NCBI RefSeq assembly: GCF_001458355.1
Contig: NZ_CYSA01000019.1
Coordinates: 151,873 to 215,872 of the forward strand
Direction of reading: 5' to 3'
DNA length: 64,000 bases
Source of the DNA: Thalassovita gelatinovora
GTDB lineage: Bacteria; Pseudomonadota; Alphaproteobacteria; Rhodobacterales; Rhodobacteraceae
This document shows positions 17,828 to 27,000 of the stretch, in pieces (the first letter of the stretch is position 1; each line of letters starts with the position of its first letter). The notes under the pieces are model-generated. The model saw nothing but the letters and a program-made list of their open reading frames with translations, ran no database searches and was not told the DNA's origin. Made by a program: the position numbers and the translations under genes.

Positions 17828-18997
17828 ATGATCCCGTCTGTCCTGCCGACTTATTCCCGTGCGCCACTTTCATTCGTGAAGGGCGAAGGCTCTTGGCTGA
17901 TCGAAGCGGATGGCCGACGTTTTCTGGATCTCGGGGCCGGGATCGCGGTGAATGCGCTTGGCCATGCCCATCCCGCGCTGGTCGCCGCATTGACCGAACA
18001 GGCGGGCAAGCTGTGGCATGTGTCCAACCTCTACAACATTCCGCAGCAACAGGCGCTGGCCGACAAATTGGTTGACCAGACCTTTGCCGATACCGTCTTT
18101 TTCACCAATTCCGGCACCGAATCGTGCGAATTGGCGGTCAAGATGGCGCGCAAATACTGGTACGACAAAGGACAACCGGAAAAGACCGATATCATCACAT
18201 TCGAGGGTTCGTTCCACGGTCGCTCCTCTGCCGGGATCGCTGCGGCAGGATCCGAAAAAATGACCAAGGGGTTCGGCCCGATCCTGCCGGGCTTCATTCA
18301 CCTGCCCTGGGGTGACATGGCAGCGCTCGACGCCGCCATCACCGACACGGTGGGCGCGATCCTGCTCGAACCGGTACAGGGCGAAGGCGGCATCCGGCCG
18401 CTACCCGATGCCGATCTCAAAGCGCTGCGCGCGCTTTGCGACGAAAAAGGCATTCTCTTGATCCTTGACGAAGTGCAATGCGGCATGGGCCGGACCGGCA
18501 AGCTGTTCGCCCATGAATGGGCCGGGATCACTCCCGATATCATGATGGTCGCCAAGGGCATTGGCGGCGGGTTCCCGCTGGGGGCTGTTCTGGCCACCGA
18601 AGACGCCGCCAGCGGTATGACCGCAGGCACCCATGGATCGACTTATGGCGGCAACCCGCTGGCCTGCGCCGTCGGCAGCGCGGTCATGGATATCGTCTCG
18701 GATGACGCGTTCCTCGACGGTGTTCGCGCCCGTTCGGGCCTGTTCCGGCAGAAACTGGAAGGACTGGTCGCGGCACATCCTGAAATCTTCGACAGCGTGC
18801 GCGGCTCCGGCCTGATGCTAGGTCTGAAATGCAAGGTGACCAATACCGACCTGGTAAAAGCCGGATATGACAACCTGGTGATCACGGTACCTGCCGCCGA
18901 CAACGTGATCCGCCTGCTGCCGCCGCTCAATCTCAGCGAAGAAGAAATCGACGAAGCGTTCAACCGGCTCGACAAAGCCGCGCAAAGCCTCAGCTGA
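17828..18997 (+). CDS. argD: Acetylornithine aminotransferase
   Basis: 389 residues, class III PLP-dependent aminotransferase of arginine biosynthesis (N-acetylglutamate semialdehyde to N-acetylornithine; often also succinyldiaminopimelate). Seen: [61 protein letters not shown] and the PLP lysine region [19 protein letters not shown] precedes the ATG. The gene is followed by argF after a 103-base gap that contains a dispersed repeat; the two probably form one arginine unit. Confidence 0.95.
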   Translation: MIPSVLPTYSRAPLSFVKGEGSWLIEADGRRFLDLGAGIAVNALGHAHPALVAALTEQAGKLWHVSNLYNIPQQQALADKLVDQTFADTVFFTNSGTESCELAVKMARKYWYDKGQPEKTDIITFEGSFHGRSSAGIAAAGSEKMTKGFGPILPGFIHLPWGDMAALDAAITDTVGAILLEPVQGEGGIRPLPDADLKALRALCDEKGILLILDEVQCGMGRTGKLFAHEWAGITPDIMMVAKGIGGGFPLGAVLATEDAASGMTAGTHGSTYGGNPLACAVGSAVMDIVSDDAFLDGVRARSGLFRQKLEGLVAAHPEIFDSVRGSGLMLGLKCKVTNTDLVKAGYDNLVITVPAADNVIRLLPPLNLSEEEIDEAFNRLDKAAQSLS

Positions 18998-18998
18998 C

Positions 18999-19079
18999 CT
19001 TCTTCTGTTCAAAAATATCCCGGGGGTGTCGTTGAAAATCGCCCAGATTTTCAACGACGGGGGCAGCGCCTCCTCCCCG
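18999..19079 (+). repeat. Dispersed intergenic repeat, copy 2 (with hairpin)
   Basis: The head CCTTCTTCTGTTCAAAAATATCC, then CGGGGGTG, and a tail GGGGGCAGCGCCTCCTCC match copy 1 at 3712-3790. The centre forms a perfect 13-bp hairpin GTCGTTGAAAATC-gccca-GATTTTCAACGAC (19028-19058) unrelated in sequence to the inner hairpin of copy 1. It lies between argD and argF and could attenuate or process the transcript. Confidence 0.65.
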
Positions 19080-19100
19080 TTTCCGACGAAAGACAAAACA

Positions 19101-20027
19101 ATGGCTCATTTTCTCGACATCAATAGAACCTCCCCTGAAGACCTGCATGCAATGATCGACAGTGCCAAGGCGATGAAAACCGCCCGCAATGGCCGCCCGA
19201 AAGGTGCGCCTGATGACGATCAGCCGCTGGACGGTCAGATGGTCGCGCTGATCTTCGAAAAACCCTCGACCCGAACCCGGGTCAGCTTCGATGTCGGTGT
19301 ACGTCAGATGGGCGGCCAGACGATGGTTCTGTCGGGCGCGGACATGCAGCTGGGGCATGGTGAAACCATTGCCGATACCGCCCGTGTGCTGTCGCGCTAT
19401 GTCGACCTGATCATGATCCGCACATTCGAAGAACAAACCCTGCTGGAAATGGCCGAATACGCCTCCGTTCCGGTGATCAACGGGCTGACCAACCGCACCC
19501 ATCCGTGTCAGATCATGGCCGATATCCAGACCTTTGAAGAACATCGCGGATCGATCAAGGGCAAGAAGGTGGTCTGGTGCGGCGATGGCAACAACGTCTT
19601 TGCCAGTTTCGCCCATGCGGCCGGGCAGTTCGGCTTCGACCTGACCTTCACCGGGCCACCGCCGCTGGACCCTGAAATGGTGTTCGTCGAAGAAGCCCGC
19701 GCCAAGGGGTCGAATGTCGAGATCGTCCGCGATCCGGTTGCCGCGATCGAAGGTGCCGACCTTGTGGTCACCGACACCTGGGTTTCGATGCACGATCCAC
19801 AATCGGCCCGCGAGAGGCGGCACAATCAGCTGCGCCCCTACCAGGTCAACGAAGACCTGATGCGTCACGCCAAACCCGATGCGCTGTTCATGCATTGCCT
19901 GCCCGCGCACCGCGACGACGAAGCGACCAGCGCGGTGATGGATGGGCCGCATTCGGTGATCTTCGACGAGGCCGAAAACCGGCTGCATGCGCAAAAGGCG
20001 GTCATGCGCTGGTGCCTCGGGGTCTAA
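19101..20027 (+). CDS. argF: Ornithine carbamoyltransferase
   Basis: 308 residues, the enzyme making citrulline from ornithine and carbamoyl phosphate. The ATG at 19101 gives the standard N-terminus ([14 protein letters not shown]); an open frame starting at 19026 would run through the repeat. Motifs: [15 protein letters not shown] (carbamoyl phosphate site), [14 protein letters not shown], and [12 protein letters not shown] near the C-terminus. The length is normal. Downstream of argD in the same direction. Confidence 0.96.
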   Translation: MAHFLDINRTSPEDLHAMIDSAKAMKTARNGRPKGAPDDDQPLDGQMVALIFEKPSTRTRVSFDVGVRQMGGQTMVLSGADMQLGHGETIADTARVLSRYVDLIMIRTFEEQTLLEMAEYASVPVINGLTNRTHPCQIMADIQTFEEHRGSIKGKKVVWCGDGNNVFASFAHAAGQFGFDLTFTGPPPLDPEMVFVEEARAKGSNVEIVRDPVAAIEGADLVVTDTWVSMHDPQSARERRHNQLRPYQVNEDLMRHAKPDALFMHCLPAHRDDEATSAVMDGPHSVIFDEAENRLHAQKAVMRWCLGV

Positions 20028-20090
20028 TGCTGGCCTGCCGGTCGCGGCTACGCGCCGCTTGACGGTGCAACCGATCCGCCGCGACCCACC

Positions 20091-20115
20091 GGCAAAAAGC
20101 CGCTGTCTTTTTGCC
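20091..20115 (+). terminator. Likely terminator after argF
   Basis: A 9-bp perfect stem GGCAAAAAG / CTTTTTGCC with a 7-base loop, 64 bases after the argF stop. The T-run is in the stem rather than after it, so strength is uncertain. Confidence 0.5.
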
Positions 20116-20176
20116 TGACCCTATCGTCCTGTGTCAGAGACCTGTAAAACCCGAACCAGTTCTCAGGAGTCTCGAT

Positions 20177-20659
20177 ATGACGACGTTTTCACGCCGCACC
20201 GCATTGTTTTTGTTTTCCGCCGCTGCGCTGTCTGCCTGCGGCGGGCGTCGCGGGCGCGAAACCCGGTCCACGCGATCCTCCGAACCGCAATTGTACCCGA
20301 ATGAAACACGGGAATTGCGCAAACTGATCAATAAATACGCCGATCAGTACGAGGTGCCGCGCAGCTTGGTCCACAAGGTAGTTCAGCGCGAAAGCATGTA
20401 TCGGCCCAAGGCGCGCAACGGCCCCTATTACGGGCTGATGCAAATCCTGCCGCAGACCGCACGCGGCATGGGGTTTCGCGGCAAACCCAAGGACCTGCTG
20501 AATGCCGAAACCAACCTGAAATACGCGGTCAAGTACCTGCGCGGGGCGTGGATGGTGTCCGATGGCAGTCAAGACAAGGCAGTGATGTGGTATGCGCGCG
20601 GCTACTACTACGAAGCCAAGCGTCGTGGGCTATTGCAGGAAACCGGGCTGCGCGGCTGA
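20177..20659 (+). CDS. Lytic murein transglycosylase (SLT domain), lipoprotein
   Basis: 160 residues. The ATG at 20177 has CAGGAG nine bases upstream and begins a leader with a lipobox (AALSACGG; Cys about residue 20), so it is probably an outer-membrane lipoprotein. The SLT fold is seen in VQRESMYRPKARNG (catalytic Glu), YYGLMQILPQTARGMG, and AVKYLRG...YARGYYY. It would cleave glycan strands of peptidoglycan. It is short for the family, essentially leader plus catalytic domain. It abuts the convergent AsmA gene with no spacer. Confidence 0.9.
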   Translation: MTTFSRRTALFLFSAAALSACGGRRGRETRSTRSSEPQLYPNETRELRKLINKYADQYEVPRSLVHKVVQRESMYRPKARNGPYYGLMQILPQTARGMGFRGKPKDLLNAETNLKYAVKYLRGAWMVSDGSQDKAVMWYARGYYYEAKRRGLLQETGLRG

Positions 20660-22582
20660 TTATTTCAGCAGATTCAAAAGCCCCTTCACCGCTTCGTCCT
20701 CGATCTTCTGTCTAACCGCATCTTCGACGCTTTGGCCCTCTTCCACTTCGACGCCTAGTTCTTGGCTCAGCTTGTCCTTGACCCGGGTTTCGGCCTTTTC
20801 GCGCAAAGCGTCCTTTTCGTCCTTCAAGTTCAGATCGATCGCCTTTTCCAGATCGGGCCAGATTTTCGGCCCCGCCCATGGCCCCCTGATCCGTACCGGA
20901 ATGACCACGCCTTTTTCATTCGACGCGCTGCTGGCCTTGGGACTGAACAGGTAGTCGATATCTTGCGCACCCAGCCCGACGCGGCCTTCGCCACTGGCGG
21001 AAATCACCGGCAGTTTTAACAGCAGGTCCTTGTTGAACAGATTGCCCTTTTCCATAGTGAAACTGGCCGACAAGCTGTCGAATACGGTGGTCCCACCCGT
21101 GGCCAGCCCTTTGCGCATCAAGCTGTCCAGATCGATGCCTTCGATGGTGCCGCGCCCCATGTTGACAGATCCATTGCCCGACAGAGAATTCATGATCGCA
21201 TGCACCGAATTGCCCGCCCCAAGGTAGTCGAGCGATGCTTCTGCTTGACCGGTAAACCGTGTGATCCCGACCAGATCCCCCAACAGTTTCTGCACTTCTA
21301 CGGCGCTGGCCCGTACCTTGCCGCCAACGCTTAGCCCGTTGCGGTTATTGGCCACCACCTGCCCCGAAAACGCGCCCGAATAGCCCGCCATCTGGTTCAA
21401 TACCACCACTGCGCGGGATTGCTCGACCGTGGCGCTGAGCTGTGCCGCCCCGAAACTCAGCCCCGCGACGCGCAGGCCTTGCAGGTTCAGCGCGGCCCGC
21501 CCGTTGAAAAGTCCCAGCGCGCTGGCATCTATCGGTTCTTTCGACCACCCCGACGCGCCGGTCGATTCGCCGGACCCAGCAAGCCCGGACAGATCCACTA
21601 CCCCCGCTGACAGATTCGCCGTCACCGTCGGCACGTTGGCAGCCAGATCGACATCGACGTCCCCGGAAAAACTGTTCTGATCCAGCGTGATTTGCAATGC
21701 CCGCAAGCTCAATTGCATGGCCGATGTCAACGTCAGGTCTGCCGCGACCGTCGCCTTGCGTCCCAACCCCTGAGGCAGATCGACCCCGGCAAGGCCCATT
21801 GCTGCCATGAATGTGCCCGTATCGGGCAAATCGGCCGTCACCTTGCCTTGCGCCTGGTTTGGCAAGCCTGCCCGCCCGGTAAAAACCACCCGACCGCCCC
21901 CGGCCTTGGCCGTGACCGACAGGTCGGTAATGTCGCCTTCGATCAGCGCAGCCAGATTGTCGATATCCCCCGTCACTGACAGGGTTGCCGCCCCGTCGGG
22001 CCGGGCGGACAAATCGAAATCCGCATTGCCGCGATACTCCGGCCAACGCAAATCCAGCGCGATCTCCCCAATCCGGGTTTCGCTGCCTGCCCCATGATCA
22101 ACATAGCGCAGGCTGCCGCCGGAAATCAGCGCCCGGTCCAGCGACAACGCCAAAGCATTGCTGGTGCCCGAAGTCTGGCCCGACGGCGCGACCCCTTCGA
22201 CCCCCAATTCCCAGTTCACCCGACCGTCCGCGCGTTTTTCCAACAGGATTGCCGGATTGACCGCTTCCAGCCCGGTGATTTTCACCTCGCCACCGATCAG
22301 CGCCATCAGGTCGACCCCGACCTTCAGGCTGTCGGCCACCATGAACGGACCCTTGTCGGACCAATCCGCATTGGCAATTTCCAACGCCCCGGTGCTGATA
22401 CCCAGAACCGGATAATAGCTGACCTTGCTTTCGCCCTTCAGAACCACCGATCGCCCGGTCTGCGCCTTGATCTGATCCACTGCCACCTGCGCGATCCGGT
22501 CGCCGGGCAGAAAGATCACCCCAACCAGAGCCACGCCGATCAACACGAAAACAAATCCGATCAGACGAAATACCCAACGCAT
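20660..22582 (-). CDS. AsmA family protein
   Basis: 640 residues with one N-terminal membrane anchor (residues about 5-25: FRLIGFVFVLIGVALVGVIFLP) and a long beta-rich periplasmic region. The AsmA N-terminal pattern DQIKAQTGRSVVLKGE...YPVLGISTGALEIAN and the C-terminal NSLSGNGSVNMGRGTIEGIDLDSLM block identify the family, and the tail is highly charged and helical (about 590-640). AsmA-like proteins take part in phospholipid transport and outer-membrane assembly. The stop codons of this gene and the transglycosylase are adjacent. Confidence 0.9.
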   Translation of the reverse strand: MRWVFRLIGFVFVLIGVALVGVIFLPGDRIAQVAVDQIKAQTGRSVVLKGESKVSYYPVLGISTGALEIANADWSDKGPFMVADSLKVGVDLMALIGGEVKITGLEAVNPAILLEKRADGRVNWELGVEGVAPSGQTSGTSNALALSLDRALISGGSLRYVDHGAGSETRIGEIALDLRWPEYRGNADFDLSARPDGAATLSVTGDIDNLAALIEGDITDLSVTAKAGGGRVVFTGRAGLPNQAQGKVTADLPDTGTFMAAMGLAGVDLPQGLGRKATVAADLTLTSAMQLSLRALQITLDQNSFSGDVDVDLAANVPTVTANLSAGVVDLSGLAGSGESTGASGWSKEPIDASALGLFNGRAALNLQGLRVAGLSFGAAQLSATVEQSRAVVVLNQMAGYSGAFSGQVVANNRNGLSVGGKVRASAVEVQKLLGDLVGITRFTGQAEASLDYLGAGNSVHAIMNSLSGNGSVNMGRGTIEGIDLDSLMRKGLATGGTTVFDSLSASFTMEKGNLFNKDLLLKLPVISASGEGRVGLGAQDIDYLFSPKASSASNEKGVVIPVRIRGPWAGPKIWPDLEKAIDLNLKDEKDALREKAETRVKDKLSQELGVEVEEGQSVEDAVRQKIEDEAVKGLLNLLK

Positions 22583-22725
22583 CGCGGCCCCCTTGCGCTT
22601 GTGCTTCGGGTCCAGCGTAATTCAGGGGAACCGCCACAACAACGGAATTGAACAACAAGGCGGCGATAACCCGCCTTTCGGCAAATTCCTTTGCACCGGG
22701 CGGGTCGCTCCCCTATATGCCCTTC

Positions 22726-24102
22726 ATGTCGCAAAACCCGCCCGAACTTCGCCCCGACCTCGCCCCGCGTGCACACATCTCGGATGCGCCCCGCCATGGT
22801 CAACCCACCATCGGCATGGTGTCCTTGGGATGTCCCAAGGCATTGGTCGACAGCGAACGCATCCTGACCCGGCTCAGGGCCGAAGGATATGGCATCAGCC
22901 CCGATTACACCGGGGCCGATGCGGTGATCGTGAATACCTGTGGTTTTCTCGACAGCGCCAAGGCCGAAAGCCTGGAAGCCATCGGCGAAGCGCTGACAGA
23001 AAACGGCAAGGTGATCGTCACCGGCTGTCTGGGTGCCGACCCCGAATATATCACCGGCATACACCCGCGGGTCCTAGCCGTCACCGGACCGCATCAATAC
23101 GAACAGGTGCTGGATGCGGTCCACTCTGCGGTGCCGCCCGACCCCGATCCGTTTGTCGATCTGTTGCCTGCCAGTGGCGTCAGCTTGACCCCGCGCCATT
23201 ACAGCTATCTGAAGATATCCGAGGGCTGTAACCACAAATGCAAATTCTGCATCATCCCCGACATGCGCGGCAAGCTGCTCAGCCGTCCAGCCTTTGCCGT
23301 CATGCGCGAAGCCGAAAAGCTGGTGGAAAGCGGCGTCAAGGAATTGCTGGTGATCAGTCAGGACACCTCGGCCTATGGGCTGGACCGGCAGCACGGGTCG
23401 GAACGCGGCCATCGGTCCCATATCGTTGATCTGGCGCGGGATCTGGGGTCTTTGGGGGCTTGGGTGCGGCTGCACTATGTCTATCCCTACCCGTTCGTGC
23501 GCGACCTGATCCCGCTGATGGCAGACGGTTTGGTCCTGCCCTATCTCGATATCCCGTTCCAACACGCCCATCCGGCAACTTTGAAACGCATGGCGCGCCC
23601 TGCGGCGGCGGAACGGACGTTGGACCGGATCGCAGAATGGCGCAGCATTTGCCCCGAGATCACCTTGCGGTCGACTTTCATCGTCGGCTACCCGGGCGAA
23701 ACCGAGGACGAATTCCAAACCCTGCTGGATTGGATGGACGAAGCGCAACTGGACCGCGTTGGATGTTTCCAATACGAAAACGTGGACGGGGCACGGTCGA
23801 ACGCTTTGCCCGATCATGTGGCGGACGAGGTCAAACAGGACCGCTGGGATCGCTTCATGGCCAAAGCCCAAGCGATTTCCGAAGCCAAGCTCGACGCCAA
23901 GGTCGGTCAGCGGATGGATGTGATCGTCGATGATATCGATGCAGACGGCATTGCCACCTGCCGCACCAAAGCCGACGCACCGGAAATCGATGGCAACCTG
24001 TTCATCGATGAAGGCACCGAAAACCTGTCGGTTGGCGATATCGTACGGGTCGAGGTCGATGAAGCCGGGGAATATGATTTATGGGGCGTGTTGACGACCT
24101 GA
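22726..24102 (+). CDS. rimO: Ribosomal protein uS12 methylthiotransferase RimO
   Basis: 458 residues from ATG 22726 (alternatives ATG 22717 and TTG 22648 lack a clear ribosome site; the MSQNPP start is usual in related bacteria). Three parts are visible: the N-terminal MTTase domain with three Cys ([31 protein letters not shown]), the radical SAM motif CNHKCKFC, and a C-terminal TRAM domain. RimO adds a methylthio group to an Asp of ribosomal protein S12. The gene is preceded by 143 bases of spacer from the AsmA start. Confidence 0.94.
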   Translation: MSQNPPELRPDLAPRAHISDAPRHGQPTIGMVSLGCPKALVDSERILTRLRAEGYGISPDYTGADAVIVNTCGFLDSAKAESLEAIGEALTENGKVIVTGCLGADPEYITGIHPRVLAVTGPHQYEQVLDAVHSAVPPDPDPFVDLLPASGVSLTPRHYSYLKISEGCNHKCKFCIIPDMRGKLLSRPAFAVMREAEKLVESGVKELLVISQDTSAYGLDRQHGSERGHRSHIVDLARDLGSLGAWVRLHYVYPYPFVRDLIPLMADGLVLPYLDIPFQHAHPATLKRMARPAAAERTLDRIAEWRSICPEITLRSTFIVGYPGETEDEFQTLLDWMDEAQLDRVGCFQYENVDGARSNALPDHVADEVKQDRWDRFMAKAQAISEAKLDAKVGQRMDVIVDDIDADGIATCRTKADAPEIDGNLFIDEGTENLSVGDIVRVEVDEAGEYDLWGVLTT

Positions 24103-24179
24103 GCAATACCCGCGCATACCTAACCGGGCGGGTCGGGTGCCGCTAAATCAGAGCCTTGGCTGGACCGAACGGCAGCCAA

Positions 24180-24530
24180 TCACCAAACCAACACCGCCAC
24201 CCACGCCACGCCCACAGCCGTTGCCGTCACGGCGACAGCCGCCGATCCGGCATCCTTGGCCTGCTTTGCCAGATCGCGTTCTTGCCTGGAAATATCGTCA
24301 ACCACTCGTTCGATGGCCGAATTGAACAGCTCTGCCGCCAGCACCAGAATGCCCAGCGCCAGAATCAACGCCCGTTCGCCCCCCGTCAACGGCAGGACAA
24401 AAGCCAAACCGGCTGACGCGATATTCGCCCAGATCCAGCTGCGAAAAGAATATTCACTGCGCCAGACATCTGAAAACCCGTCCCAGCTCCAGATCACACG
24501 CAGGCGCAAGCGTTTGAAAAAATACAGCAT
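24180..24530 (-). CDS. dgkA: Diacylglycerol kinase (DgkA family)
   Basis: 116 residues, three membrane helices, typical size. The signature ELFNSAIERVVDDIS with the metal-binding Glu, followed by AKDAGSAAV, is diagnostic. It phosphorylates diacylglycerol (or undecaprenol in Gram-positives) in the inner membrane, recycling lipid from periplasmic glucan or lipoprotein synthesis. It is convergent with rimO. The structured spacer 24531-24734 separates it from the DUF6455 genes upstream on the same strand. Confidence 0.9.
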   Translation of the reverse strand: MLYFFKRLRLRVIWSWDGFSDVWRSEYSFRSWIWANIASAGLAFVLPLTGGERALILALGILVLAAELFNSAIERVVDDISRQERDLAKQAKDAGSAAVAVTATAVGVAWVAVLVW

Positions 24531-24624
24531 ATCCCCTCCGATCCACGATCATGGACCGGCCCGGCAATACGATCAAGACGGTTCGAAAAGCAAAAACACG
24601 CCAAAAAAGAAATTCCCAGCGACG

Positions 24625-24646
24625 GAATGCGCCAGAAGGCGCGTTC
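24625..24646 (-). terminator. Hairpin with T-rich tail after the DUF6455 operon
   Basis: A 9-bp stem (GAATGCGCC / GGCGCGTTC, one G-T pair) with loop AGAA. On the minus strand a T-rich stretch (AATTTCTTTTTTGG) follows about 12 bases later. It lies between the last DUF6455 gene and dgkA and could separate the two transcription units. Confidence 0.5.
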
Positions 24647-24671
24647 TAATAATAGCTCCACTCACGGAGTC

Positions 24672-24719
24672 AGGCGGAATTGGGCTTGTCTCCCCTACAA
24701 GTCACGCCCAATTCCGCCT
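24672..24719. repeat. Long inverted repeat downstream of DUF6455 operon
   Basis: Perfect 14-bp arms AGGCGGAATTGGGC (24672-24685) and GCCCAATTCCGCCT (24706-24719) enclose a nested short stem (TTGT / ACAA). This gives an almost continuous long hairpin with a 5-base bulge. It lies 16 bases past the stop of the last DUF6455 gene. It could be a terminator, an RNA-stability element or part of a small RNA; no T-run directly follows. Confidence 0.7.
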
Positions 24720-24734
24720 CCCTAGAAGGAGCTT

Positions 24735-24989
24735 TCAGTGTTCGGAAAGCGCTTCCAACAGGTCTTTGTTCCGGCAATAGCGCGGGGTTTGAGACGCGCT
24801 GCTATGATGGTCCATCCAGACTGAACATTCCGCATCATGCTTGCACGAACTACAGCGCATCACAGCGCTACGGTATTGATAGGCGACGGCTGGATCAGCT
24901 TGAATTCTGCTGGCAAAATCGGCACCCATCGTTTCGGCCATCCGGTCCATAACATCGGCATGGTGACTGATTTTCTTAAAAATACCCAT
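24735..24989 (-). CDS. DUF6455-like small four-cysteine protein, third of triplet
   Basis: 84 residues, no signal peptide or membrane segment. It has the cysteine pattern CX2CX5CX16C (Cys46, 49, 55, 72), followed by RN and a Leu-rich end, which I recognise as the DUF6455 family of Rhodobacteraceae. The start overlaps the end of the preceding paralogue by 14 bases, with GGGAG upstream inside it, so translation is probably coupled. The conserved cysteines suggest a metal or iron-sulfur site; that is inference and no function is known. Confidence 0.8.
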   Translation of the reverse strand: MGIFKKISHHADVMDRMAETMGADFASRIQADPAVAYQYRSAVMRCSSCKHDAECSVWMDHHSSASQTPRYCRNKDLLEALSEH

Positions 24990-25284
24990 GGTTTTCTTGC
25001 TCCCTTTCTGTTGCCCGCTTAGGGGCGATCAAAGCATTTAGTTTATCTTCATTCACGCACATCTCGGGCACTCGGTCCGCCCCGGCTCCGGTCACGGCCA
25101 GCCATTGTTCGCATTGCGATACAAAACGGCATTGGCGGCAGCGCGTCACCATTTCGACATACCCTTGCGGATCGAGTTGCCCTGCATTCATTGCATCGCT
25201 CAGGTTCACCCCCACGCTGCGGGCCACCGACCGCGTCAGCCAGAAGTGAAAAACCGGATCGCCAAGCGGCGTTACGATACCCAT
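24976..25284 (-). CDS. DUF6455-like small four-cysteine protein, second of triplet
   Basis: 102 residues with CX2CX5CX17C (Cys49, 52, 58, 76) and the shared WL and PEMC positions, so it is a diverged paralogue of its two neighbours. The N-terminal part (HFWLTRSVARSVGVNLSDAM) is helical and resembles gene one (HYWMAQRMAKATQTDLF). It has a charged C-terminal extension that the other two lack. The start lies 2 bases after the first gene's stop, with GGAGGAG within that gene's last codons. Confidence 0.8.
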   Translation of the reverse strand: MGIVTPLGDPVFHFWLTRSVARSVGVNLSDAMNAGQLDPQGYVEMVTRCRQCRFVSQCEQWLAVTGAGADRVPEMCVNEDKLNALIAPKRATEREQENHGYF

Positions 25285-25286
25285 TG

Positions 25287-25556
25287 TTATTGCTCCTCCA
25301 AGGCGGCTTTTTTAAGCTGCATATACGCCCCGAAATTCGGGCATTCTCTGGGAATTTCGCTGTTGCCGTCCTGCTTGGACAACCAATGTTCGCAGCCATC
25401 GACCCAACTGCATCCACGGCATGTCTGAACGATGTCGGCCCATTTTTCCTGACTCAAAACACCAGCGCCCTGAGCCCCGAACAGATCGGTTTGCGTGGCC
25501 TTGGCCATCCGTTGCGCCATCCAGTAATGACGGGTCGTTTCGCCCAGAGGTTTCAT
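25287..25556 (-). CDS. DUF6455-like small four-cysteine protein, first of triplet
   Basis: 89 residues, soluble, with CX2CX5CX16C (Cys46, 49, 55, 72). It is the first gene of a three-gene minus-strand cluster of paralogues. The helical N-terminal half probably packs against the cysteine module. Upstream (25557-25768) is a 212-base spacer that holds the likely promoter and separates it from the YigZ-like gene, which is also on the minus strand. Function unknown. Confidence 0.8.
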   Translation of the reverse strand: MKPLGETTRHYWMAQRMAKATQTDLFGAQGAGVLSQEKWADIVQTCRGCSWVDGCEHWLSKQDGNSEIPRECPNFGAYMQLKKAALEEQ

Positions 25557-25768
25557 CAGCTAAATCCTGTCGTCATGCTGAATAGGCTAACCGCAAGTGA
25601 TCGGCCTGACATTGACGAGGATCAAAAAGGCCGATTTTCGCCTTTCGGGCGCTGAAACCCTAAAAAATGTATGGTTTCGGCAAAAATCCGGGCTGCGCCG
25701 CCCGCCCCGGTTCGGCGCATTTCCCTAGCTGCCACCCCAGCCTATGGGGGCAAAACCTCTGGCCCGAC

Positions 25769-26122
25769 TCAGCCAAGCGCGTCGAGATAAGCCTTCACAC
25801 AGGTCTGTACATGGCGGAAGCGATCACCGCCCAGATGCTTGCCACCATACCAGCGTGTCACCACGATGATCTGATCGGTAAGCCCTTCACGTTCCAGCAT
25901 GCGCAGGATCACGTTGCCTGCGCCGCTTTCCCCGTCATCATTCTTGCGCTGGGTACCATCCGACTGAAACACCGCCCAACTGTTATGGGTGGCCTTGGCA
26001 TATTTCTTTTGCCGTTTAAGCGTTTTCAGGAAGGCATCGATGTCCTCGACATTCGCAACAAGCCCTCCGGACACGGCATATCGTGATCCGCGATCACTGA
26101 CGACGTTTTCAAGTTGAAGCAT
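25769..26122 (-). CDS. YigZ/IMPACT-family (UPF0029) protein, N-domain only
   Basis: 117 residues. The family signature is seen in KRQKKYAKATHNSWAVF, DDGESGAGNVILRMLE and IIVVTRWYGGKHLGGDRFRHV. Full YigZ proteins are about 200 residues with a second ferredoxin-like domain; here only the N-terminal UPF0029 domain is present, ending shortly after it. The gene directly follows the M48 lipoprotein (1 base between stop and start), so the two are likely co-transcribed. Role unknown; the eukaryotic relative IMPACT acts in translational control. Confidence 0.85.
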   Translation of the reverse strand: MLQLENVVSDRGSRYAVSGGLVANVEDIDAFLKTLKRQKKYAKATHNSWAVFQSDGTQRKNDDGESGAGNVILRMLEREGLTDQIIVVTRWYGGKHLGGDRFRHVQTCVKAYLDALG

Positions 26123-26123
26123 T

Positions 26124-26870
26124 TCAATTCAGCAAAGCGTCAGGGGCCAGAAGATAATCGCTGGCCGTTTTCCGGACGATGGCAATCCGTTTCTCATTCG
26201 GCGGATGCGTGCCCAGCATTTCGTCGCCGGGACTGGGCAAGCGACTAAAGAACCGCGCCCCGATCACCGGATTATATCCCGCCTTGATCGCAATGATCGT
26301 GCCGATCCGGTCCGCCTCCAGTTCGAAGTCCTTGGAATATTGCAACATGCCCAGCACCGCGCCCAGTTTGCGTGCATTCTTGATTTCCGTCGTGGTCGCA
26401 CCGTTCACCGAGGCCAATTCTGCCATCACAATAGCCCCTTGCCGGGCGCTGTCTTCCTGCCGGGCCAGATGCCCAGCGATATGATGGCCCGCTTCGTGGC
26501 CGAGGACAAAGGCCATTTCTTCGGAATTACGCACGGTATTGATCATCGCAAAGTTGACCGACAGGATCGGTTGACCGCGGCGCGACAGAAACTGGTGGGC
26601 ATTGGCGGCTTCGGGATCCTGCACATCCACCACGATCCTGAAATCGCAATTCAAATTCGCCGCTTGTTCTTTGCACATCGTTTCGGCCACCGGTTCGACC
26701 GCCGTCACGACATCAACGAACATCTTAGCCGCCTTGCGCGATGGTTTTTGAGGTACCTTTACAACCCCTTGTTCTGCAGTTTCCGTAGGTGCCGGTTTTC
26801 CCGCCGGACCGGGAGCTGCCATACACCCCGAAAGCCCCAGAACGACAAAAAGGATCAAGAACCTGTGCAT
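26124..26870 (-). CDS. M48 family zinc metalloprotease, lipoprotein
   Basis: 248 residues. The N-terminus has a lipoprotein leader (FLILFVVLGLSGCMAAP, Cys about 16). The zinc motif HEAGH is in VLGHEAGHHIAGH, with the third ligand Glu in the ELEADRIG segment, as in BepA/LoiP-type peptidases. It would act at the inner face of the outer membrane or in the periplasm in protein quality control. No TPR domain follows. It is upstream of and nearly abuts the YigZ-like gene. Confidence 0.88.
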   Translation of the reverse strand: MHRFLILFVVLGLSGCMAAPGPAGKPAPTETAEQGVVKVPQKPSRKAAKMFVDVVTAVEPVAETMCKEQAANLNCDFRIVVDVQDPEAANAHQFLSRRGQPILSVNFAMINTVRNSEEMAFVLGHEAGHHIAGHLARQEDSARQGAIVMAELASVNGATTTEIKNARKLGAVLGMLQYSKDFELEADRIGTIIAIKAGYNPVIGARFFSRLPSPGDEMLGTHPPNEKRIAIVRKTASDYLLAPDALLN

Positions 26871-27000
26871 CCAACTTCCTCAACTAATCCAAGACATTTT
26901 ACCATGTCGCGACGCAAGCACCAGCCTGCGAAAAGAGTTCTTCACGCGAACGGGAGATGATCGCGCTTGTCTTGGGGCCGACATCGCGTATCTTGATCCC

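Noticed and set aside
18990..19994. A long minus-strand open frame opposite argF
   Set aside because: Antisense of a well-identified argF with no family-like sequence or ribosome site.
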